Shown one piece after another: positions 56,297 to 64,000 of a stretch of DNA of 64,000 nt (position 1 is its first letter; each line of letters begins with the position of its first letter). A program made the translations under genes and the position numbers. The stretch is from Leptodactylus fallax (taxonomy: Eukaryota; Chordata; Amphibia; Anura; Leptodactylidae). The DNA lies in contig CAMRHE010001076.1 of assembly GCA_947044405.1 (NCBI GenBank), forward strand, positions 1 to 64,000. The letters run 5' to 3'. Below the pieces are notes generated by a model that ran no database searches, was not told the origin of the DNA, and worked only from the letters and a program-made list of their open reading frames with translations.

Positions 56297-57910
56297 TATT
56301 GTAATATGGAGATAAGCGGTGTCAGACACTCATGCCTCCAATTATCTCTAGGACAGACTCGACACTGACACTGATGGCCTATTTTTAGGATAGGTCCATA
56401 GTATCAGATCAGTGGGATTCTGACAACTGACACCCCTGCTGTTAGCTGATATCTGCACAGTATACGGAGCTGGAGGAGGACGGCTCCGTATACTGTGGTA
56501 CTGCAGCGCAGCTCCCTTTCCTCTATAAGCCCATGTAATGTCTATAGTTTCAGGGTGGGGGTATATAGTAGAGGCTTTATGCCCCCGTCCTGCTCTTGAT
56601 CAGGGGATATACACTATGATAGGTGTAACTGCACTCATTACAGGACACATAGGGTGTAGTAGTCCCACAAGGCAGAGACTTGTCCCTGTTACTCCCAGAG
56701 CAAATATTTGGCCACAAGGCTCAAACAGAAAAGTTCTCTGACTGGTTTCACTGCAGAGCATCTCACCGTCATACAGTAGCTTCAGGTCATCATGGCACAG
56801 GCAACGCAGCAGGATGCTGAGCTAGAAACAGGCCCTATATAGTTCACATGACCTGGGGTTAGAACCAGCCCAGAACCCCCAGTTCCAGCTGCAACCAGTT
56901 CCAAATGCCGGACCAGGTAAGTTAATTTCAGGTCCATGGACAACCCCTTTAATAATTCTGGGACATCTGCCACCAGGACTCCCAATAATAATACTGGTGC
57001 ACGATGCACCAATCTTAATAAATTCCCCTATTGTATGACATTTGATAAATATGGCACACAATACACCAACCCAGACTTCAGCAAAAATAGTAGTAGCTGC
57101 GCAGGGTGTTGCAGAATTCACATAAATAGGACGAAGTTGCAACACCCTGCTTAGCCACTAGTGCATGGTGTGTTGTGTAACCAATGAAGAAGCTGCAAGA
57201 CCTATACGAGTGCCGCAGCTCCTGCCACAGTGCCCACCGGTCTGATACTGATCTAAATATAGACCATCAGTAGGGTAAATGCATAAAAAAACCTTTAGGC
57301 CACACGTTGCAGAAAAGCTGTAGTTTCAAAGCCTTCAGTCCCGTAGAATTGCATAGAGCAGGAAAGCACATTCAAATGGGGGGACATGAGACAGTGGGGG
57401 GTCCCAGTGGTTGTGCCCCCACAGATCAGACACTTATCACCCATACTGTGGGTAGTTGATATGTTTAAGCCTTGTTCCTTTTGTTCCCGGGAGGTAAGTC
57501 ACCACCAGAGGTGTCAGCTTATTCCTCTCTCTTTATCGAGTACACGTGCATGTTTGGCCAAGCCAAGTGTGCATGTGTATGGGGGAGACAGGAAGGATAA
57601 CTCATGTCTGACAGCTATGTAATGTGTATAGTCAGTGCAGACGAAGAGGTATCTGTATTCCAGTTTATTGCTGGCATCTATAACGCTGCTGTGCAGGCTG
57701 GGAAGGTGAGGGGCATGGCATGGCTCCTCCTCAAGTGCACCCTGAGTGCAATGTCTGCATGGTCAAGAAGGGGAACTTGTCAGCTAACAAGGATGCATAC
57801 AGTGGAGTGGTTCATGTTTATTTTGCCATGGGCCCTTCTTCCTTAATACACACGCCTGATAAAAGGGCACAGACTAAATAAAGACATAACTAAACACGAC
57901 TAAGAAAATA
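56297..57910. other. Intergenic repeats between cars1 and the TNF-receptor gene
   Basis: A copy of the interspersed family lies near 56370-56530 (CCTATTTTTAGGATAGGTCC, CAGATCAGTGGGATTCTGAC). A repeat-like block lies at 57380-57850, with ACATGTTTGGCC-type sequence around 57545. No coding exon was recognised. Confidence 0.45.
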
Positions 57911-57916
57911 TTTATT
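57911..57916 (-). promoter_or_regulatory. Candidate polyadenylation signal of the death-domain receptor gene
   Basis: AATAAA on the minus strand, about 1.05 kb after the stop codon at 58966. Position is the only support. Confidence 0.3.
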
Positions 57917-58429
57917 ATGAAGGTGCAAAAGTATAAGAAAATATATGTGTAATTGTGAGAATGACTTGTGGTTTCCTGAGTGCAGTGTCTGTATCCTCTG
58001 CCCATGCCCGCACGGGTGAAATCATGACAAACACAGCTCAGGGCCCTTCTGAAAGGCTCATGTCAGTAACATAAAAGAGAAGGGGGTGCAATCTGGAGGT
58101 GGAACCTCAACCTATCACACACTTCTAGCATATCCTATAACTGCATCATATGCATCTCTGCATATAGACACCTGAAGACCTCTATATACAGTACATTACA
58201 ACATGTAGACAACGGAAATGTAGACCGATATCTATCAATCTATGAAGAATAATTTTCTGCAAGGCGCACACTTGGGCCTTACACGCCCATGTTAGTTTTG
58301 CAGACAATTTTTTTTGCAATACTTTTCATTATATTGGGTAAGTGAAACAGTGCAGTTTTCATGGACACTTACACTTCAGTGGTCAAATGGGCCAAAATGT
58401 CTCAGTTTTTTCTACTGACCATTGGTTCA

Positions 58430-58632
58430 TGAAATCGAAGAGACATTCAGTTGAATGAGACTGAGTTGCTGCTGTACCATGTGACCAATGAATGTGATGT
58501 CATTGCCACAACAAAAAGGATTCAGCTGCCTCTTCAAACACCTGATCAGCGGCCCCTGGTGTCAGACCCCCACCAGTCACATATTGATGACCTACCAAAT
58601 GGATTGGACCCCGATAAAGATTAAATAGAAAT
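58430..58632 (+). repeat. Interspersed family copy in receptor 3' UTR or flank
   Basis: GAATGAGACTGAGTTGCTGC, TGTACCATGTGACCAATGAA, TTCAAACACCTGATCAGC and CCCCACCAGTCACATATTGA in the usual order. It is likely part of the transcript if the poly-A signal at 57911 is used. Confidence 0.65.
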
Positions 58633-58965
58633 AAATTATGGTTATATTTTCCTAGTGGTGTGCATACCATCTCCAACCACCAGGAATATAAGGTGCTAAC
58701 CCAGGTTACTCTCTGTGTAATGGGTGGTTTTGCCGTGTATGACTTAAGCACCAACAAAGCTCGCAATCCTCTATTTTTAAGAGGTGCTTATAGGAGCAAA
58801 GTTTTACCGGTTTTTCATTGCTAAAACCTAACTAGATGGCGCTAGCGTGAGTAGTCCGGGTGACCTGGATCCTCTCCACATAGTTGTAAAGAAGACTTTG
58901 GAAACTTCAGAAAGGATCCTGTTACCCTTGAGATGTAGGAAGTCCATGGGACACCGCGCCCCAGG

Positions 58966-61900
58966 CTATAGGTGTCCTTTATCCTTTAAACCATCTTTAA
59001 CCCTATGTATACATTCTCCCAGCTTCATGTCGTTCAGTACATCATATATAGCGCCCAGCGTCGCTCGACATCCTTCTTGCTTCCTCCACGCCAGGAGCAT
59101 CTGATAATTTCGCTCACATACATCATCTTTGTTATTCTCGCTGATGATTTCAATGTTGTTCTCTGTCAGGCCCAGAAGCCGCAGAAGTTCCTTCCATCTT
59201 CTTGGTGGAAGAGTGTCCCTAAGACACTGGTATACCTGGAACCAGGCTGCAAGTAGAAATCAAAGGAACACCATGTAAGTGATGGGGGGGGAGATTATTA
59301 ACTCCATCTCTGCCACGACGAAGCTATAAGTTTTTGGTTTTTCCTCCCCACCTTCCAAAAAACCATAACTTGTATATTTTTCAGTTCACATAGCCATATG
59401 AGGGCTTGTTTTTTGCGGGACAAAAAGTACCTCCTAATGGCATTGTGTAATATTCCATATGATGTACTGGGAGAAATGATGATTGGGATGGAATTGGAAA
59501 TAAAACTCAGTTACGCCTTTTTCATATGTGTTTTGTATTTATGGTGTTCACTGTGCAGATCAACTATGAAGTTGTGTGACGGGGTTTTTTATTTTTTTGC
59601 AGAATGATGGGTCATGTTTATTCTTTTTTTTGGGGGGGGGTGACCAAAAAACCATCAATTTGCACATTTTTTTTTTTGCTGTTAGATGGTTCTCATCGTA
59701 GCACATGAAAAATTTCTGGCCTTTTTACAGACGGAAGTACCCAATATGTTTGGTTTTTGTTTATTTATATTTGCAAAATGGAGAAAGGGGTAGCGATTAG
59801 AATTTTTATTATCTATGGGTTTTTTTTTTTTCCTTTCTCTAAGGCAGGGTTCACACTACCGTTGATGTCTGTTCTGATAGTGTCCATTAAAAAAAGCAAA
59901 ACAAAAAAAAAAACGGACACCTATCATAACAGACATTAACGGACACTAAGGGAGCGTTCACACTACCGTTGGTGTCCGTCAGTAGTGTCCGTGGCTATTG
60001 TCCGTTACAAGATTTTAGCTACGGACACTAGTTGAACCGTCAGAAATCCGTTAAAATTTCCATTCATTTCAATGGGTTTTTATATTGTGTCCGTTAATGT
60101 CCGTTTGTGTCCGTTTACACCAAATCCGTCAGAAGTCCGTTATTTTTTCGCGGACAAAAAATCCTACATGCAGGACTTTTTGTCCGTTTGAAAAAAACGG
60201 ATTCTTGACGGACAGCAAGTGTCCGTTACTTTTTTTAACATTGAAGTCTATGGGTAACGGACATATAACGGACAGTAACTGAAAGCCATCAGTTACTGTC
60301 CGTTATTTTATGTCCGTTTACTTTCCCTGCGCATGCTCAGAAAGGAGAAACAAACAAAAAAAAAAAAACTAGCAGTGTTAGAGGACATTTCGTGTCCTCA
60401 GGCACATGCGGTTTTACATACTGCTAGAAAGCCGACAGCGCGCTGAATTCAGCGCACTGCCGCCTTTCCCGGTATGTGCCCCGGGGCTCGAGATATCGGC
60501 GGTGTAATGTTTTACTGTTAGAAGGGCGCTGCGAGGAACTCCCTCCCTGACACTTCTCTTTGTTCAGAGACTTGTACTGGGGGGGCGCTCCTCACAGCTT
60601 GAGCGTCATCGCTGGGCAGTAAGGAACGCCCCCTCTCTCTGTTCTCGTCTATAGCCCTGTACTGTCAGAGGGGGCGTTCCTTACTGCCCGGCGATGACGC
60701 TGAGCTGTGAGGAACGCCTCCTCAGTACAGCGCTATGGACCAACGAGAAGTGTCAGGGAGGGAGTTCCTCACAGCACCCTTCAAACAGTAAGTAAAGTAA
60801 AACATGTAACTCCACACCGCCGATATCTCCAGCCCCGGGGCACATACCGGGAAAGCCGGCAGTGCGCTGAATTCAGCGTGCTGTCGGCTTTCTAGCGGTA
60901 TGTGACATTAAAAAACGGACACTACCTGATGTTCATCAGTTAGGGTCCGTTATGATAGGTGTCCGTTTATTTTTTTTTAACGGACACCTTCATAGCGGAC
61001 TCCAACGGTAGTGTGAACCCTGCTTAACTGATGTTAATGTGTCCGTTTTTTTAACTGATCCAATTAATGGATTAGTTAATAAAAACGGACACATTAGCAT
61101 CAGTTAGTGTCTGTTTTTTAACACTGTCCGTTTTTTTAACACTGTCCGTTTTTTTTTTTTTTTTTTTTTTCTGCTTTCTGAGCATGCGCAGGAAAAAAAC
61201 AGACATAAAATAACGGACAATAACTGATGGCTATCAGTTCCTGTCCGTTATAAGTCCGTTACCCATAGACTTCAATGTTAAAAAAAAAAATTACGGACAC
61301 TTGCTGTCCGTCAAGAATCCGTTATTTCAAACGGACAAAAAGTCCTGCATGTAGGATTTTTTGTCCATGAAAAAAAAAACGGACTTCTGACGGATTGGGT
61401 GTAAACGGACACAATATAAAACCCCATTGAAATGAATGGAAATTTTAACGGATTTCTGACGGTTCAGCTAGTGTCCGATGCTAAAATCTTGTAACGGACA
61501 ATAGCAACGGACACTACTGACGGTCACCAACGGTAGTGTGAACGCCCCCTAAGACTACATGCACATAACCATATTTGTCATCATTGTGCTCCCTGCTTTT
61601 TGACGGTACACACTGATCCTTTTATTTCTATGGCACCGAGTACACTATGGTGATTTTCAGAGGTCTGTATTGGAGCTATGAGCCGGGCAGCAAAACGCTG
61701 GGCCGATCCTATTCCTGTCCATTTTCGGTCTGGACTCATTTATTCAAGTCTATGGCTCTGTGCAAAGCAGGGGACGGGGATCATTTTCAAGATGGTGACA
61801 CCCATGTGCCACCCATTGTGCCACAATGGCACAATTAAAGGGGTTGTTCAGCCCCAAATTGATATTTTCATTCTTATGACCTATCCTTAGGTACAAGATA

Positions 61901-62155
61901 TATACAGAATAGACTCTAAGTATGTGATCTGGTGGGGGTCCGACACCCAGACTCCACACAGATCAGTTGTTCCCGTATCCTCCGGGTGTGGAATATGCTA
62001 GTAGACGGGGAGTTGGCCCAACTCACTAGACATAGTAGATTTCTCTTACTTTCCCCAAACACGCCAGATTGTTGGATTTGCTCAATATCATTCTGTATAT
62101 AATACTTACCCTTGTCAGGTATCTCAGCTGCCAATTTCACATCTTGGATACCACA
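58966..62155 (-). CDS. TNF receptor superfamily member with death domain, 3' exons only
   Basis: Two exons are secure: 62155-62110 (46 nt) and the terminal exon 59246-58966, joined in phase (AAG G / CC) and ending in TAG. The terminal exon encodes 92 residues of a death domain: LPPRRWKELLRLLGLTENN, a helix with YQMLLAWRKQ, and a last helix LGAIYDVLNDMKLGECIHRV. The conserved Trp in RRWKEL and the L-x-x-W pattern of helices 4-5 match the TNFR1/TRAIL-receptor type, which recruits TRADD or FADD for NF-kB or caspase signalling. The short preceding exon (KLAAEIPDK) would be the membrane-proximal cytoplasmic part. The cysteine-rich ectodomain, signal peptide and membrane span are not seen; they should lie between 62.2 kb and beyond 64 kb. 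The neighbouring cars1-nap1l4 suggests an equivalent of the mouse Tnfrsf22/23/26 group, but with a signalling tail. Exact member undecided. Confidence 0.82.
59841..61553. mobile_element. Crossed foldback elements with GTTCACACTACCGTTG termini
   Basis: Terminal motif GTTCACACTACCGTTG occurs at about 59849 and 59955; its complement occurs at about 61002 and 61527. Arms 59948-60350 and 61150-61553 are near-complementary for about 400 bases, full of the repeated hexamer TGTCCGTT and its complement. A second inverted repeat (about 60410-60640 against 60660-60905; GCACATACCGGGAAAG, GGCGTTCCTTACTGCC) sits in the middle. No transposase frame. All of it lies in the last intron of the death-domain receptor gene. 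Confidence 0.85.
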
Positions 62156-64000
62156 CTGTAATGGTAAAACAAAGAAAAATTTTGTTCAAGAAGAATATTT
62201 TGCATAGATAAATCCAGCCCATACACATTTTTATTAAAAAATTCTTATATCCCCAAACACTTCTGGTATTACATGAGCATAGCACCACCTGCTGTCTGTT
62301 TGAATAGTCTTTATTTTGACCACCTTAGTATATATGTAGCTGAGTGGTCACTGTCTCTACAAACCTGCTAGATCACATTACAATTGCCCTTACTCTTTCC
62401 TCCCCTCCCATCTGTTAGGGTTGTTTGACAGCCGTGTTCAGGTCAGGAAAATATAGTCCATATATTGGTGACATTTACCAAAATGAATGTTGTTCTGGTG
62501 AATTGAACTGTCCTGCTACGCGCCCTGCAGCTGCAAACGTAGGAACTGTGGACCTTTCTTAACTGCAAATTCAGTTCAATATTTTTGGGATGCCTTGTGT
62601 GCAGCGCCCTCATATCTATCTGTCTATCCAGCTCTCCATGTATATTATCTATCTATCTATCTCTCTATCTCTCTCTCATATCTATCTAGCTATCCTATTT
62701 ACAGTATCTGTCTTATCTATCTATCTATCTAGCTAGCTATCTATCAGGGAAGAAGTAAAGGGCTGCAGTGATTCACGTCTCCTTCTGCCCCATAGTGAAA
62801 TGAATTAAGTATTTAGCCTGATAAACCTTTCAGCAGGATATTCTTGTTCCCATTGTTATCTATGGGCAGCATTTAATTCATGTGTGGAGTCCCCACGTTG
62901 CAGAAAAGCAGCTTTTTTTGTTGCAGATTTTGCTGCCGTTTTTTAGCCAAAGCCAGGAGTGGGTTGAGCAGAAGGTAGAAGAATAAGAGCTTCCTATATA
63001 TTTTCAACTCCTTTTGTGGCCATTTTTTGGTTTTGGCTCAAAAAAATTTAGCAAAAATCTGCAATACAAAAAGCTGCTTTTCTGCAATGTGGGGCCTCAG
63101 CCTTATTGTATCTTTGTGTACTTCTTGTCTAGAGTAAAGACATGACAATTCCTCAGCAGTGTCTGACATGTGGGATGTGTTCACATATACACTGTACCTC
63201 CGTTGCAGTTTCCCTGCAGCATGGTACAGTAAAGCAGTAGGGGAACTGATGCCACAATGTAGGCAACCCCGTGTCAGGCACTGGCCTGAACCTGCAAGGA
63301 GCCGGACAGGAAAACGCTGCAAATAACATTTTTTTGATCCAGCTCCTGGACATATTCAGTGTAACAACTGATGAACTGGATGCAAGAACAGATCCCAGTG
63401 ATCTATGGGTGTCATTCTGGCATCCATTTCTGACATCCATTGAAAGATAATGCCATACATAAATAAATAAACTCTTATATGGCCAATGGAGGCTCATAAC
63501 AGATGCCATACAGTGACATCACCCATAGGGTCTTCAGAGTATAGATTTTGTGGCAGCCCCCTGTATTGGATAAAGTAGTCTTCTGCATTTTCTTCTATTG
63601 TTTAAAAAATGGTGTTCCGGCACTTACCAGCCCGATGAAGCCAAAAGGGCCTCTGTCTGGGGAGTGGGGAGCTATGAGTAAATGCACATTAACAGTATGC
63701 TTGTCACTCCTCTTTCACCCCCTCTTTTTCAGATGGCCACGTCCGGGCTGGGAGAAAAGGTCTTTATATTGGTTGCATTTAATGGCTAAGCTGAACTGAC
63801 CTGACATAGCCCTCGGTATACCTCTGTGGTCACATCCATCTCACAGCACAGAGCCTGCAGGTCTGAATCAGAGCCCATGATTCGGTATTACCATTATGAA
63901 GCAGGTTTCCTCTACAGACCTCTACAGATCCTTTAATCCCCAGTCTGAGAACAATGCAATTTATGTAAACTGTACAGCTGCAAGAAAAAGTAAGTGAACC
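62156..64000 (-). other. Upstream part of the receptor gene, exons not recognised
   Basis: Expected to contain introns and perhaps the transmembrane exon, but no cysteine-rich repeat or hydrophobic span could be identified. Two weak exon-like stretches on the minus strand (63656-63628 and about 63878-63801) have donor sites but do not fit each other in phase. A complementary pair CAGAAAAGCAGCTTTTTTTG / CAAAAAGCTGCTTTTCTGCA at 62900 and 63065 marks a small foldback element. Confidence 0.35.
62640..62748 (+). repeat. (TATC)n microsatellite
   Basis: Interrupted runs of CTAT/CTCT and AGCT variants. It lies upstream of the receptor exon at 62110-62155. Confidence 0.9.

Noticed and set aside
63628..63656. 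29-nt minus-strand exon candidate (RGPFGFIGL) upstream of the receptor exon at 62110
   Set aside because: Good donor and in phase with 62155, but too short to identify and no partner exon upstream in matching phase.
63801..63878. Minus-strand exon-like frame (ATG then GSDSDLQALCCEMDV...) ending at a GTCAGT donor
   Set aside because: Preceded by an in-frame stop, incompatible in phase with the next candidate, and no domain recognised.
63972..64000. Sequence AGCTGCAAGAAAAAGTAAGT at the window end, like the end of a common vertebrate DNA transposon
   Set aside because: Only about 29 bases are visible, so the element cannot be confirmed.

Overview
This window is nuclear DNA of a vertebrate, most probably a frog. 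Three things point there: large intron-rich genes with vertebrate protein families, very abundant interspersed foldback repeats of a type I associate with anurans (recalled, not searched), and a stripped-down PKC-like kinase of a kind that I recall is multiplied in frog genomes. No prokaryotic features, intact transposase genes or retroviral genes were seen.

Layout. (1) 172-3539, plus strand: a nine-exon protein kinase related to the PKC/AGC group, with a lysine/arginine-rich N-terminus in place of the PKC regulatory domains. (2) About 9.3-32.8 kb, minus strand: nap1l4, a histone chaperone; all coding exons are present and encode about 373 residues. (3) 32.9-36.3 kb: intergenic tandem repeats plus a possible two-exon small membrane protein gene on the plus strand. 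(4) About 36.3-55.0 kb, minus strand: cars1, cytoplasmic cysteinyl-tRNA synthetase, 23 coding exons and 829 residues, in the long form carrying an N-terminal GST-C-like exon. (5) About 55.1-56.3 kb: an unusual cluster of short motifs in alternating orientation. (6) About 57.9-62.2 kb, minus strand: the last two recognised exons of a TNF-receptor-family gene with a cytoplasmic death domain, whose 5' part lies beyond the window or is not recognised.

The neighbours nap1l4-cars1 match the gene order I know from human 11p15. The adjacent TNF-receptor gene recalls the Tnfrsf22/23/26 group near Nap1l4/Cars on mouse distal chromosome 7. This looks like an old syntenic block rather than a functional operon-like system.

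Non-genic content is dominated by repeats: four arrays of one 97-bp satellite, in both orientations, inside introns of nap1l4 and cars1; a GC-rich 42-bp minisatellite beside the nap1l4 promoter; a 40-bp and a roughly 34-bp minisatellite; TTAA-flanked foldback elements; two hAT-like elements with visible target-site duplications; and a complex crossed inverted repeat of about 1.7 kb.

Two otherwise well preserved genes (the kinase and nap1l4) each carry exactly one extra A in a poly-A run inside a coding exon. I read this as probable homopolymer error in the assembly rather than two independent pseudogenes.
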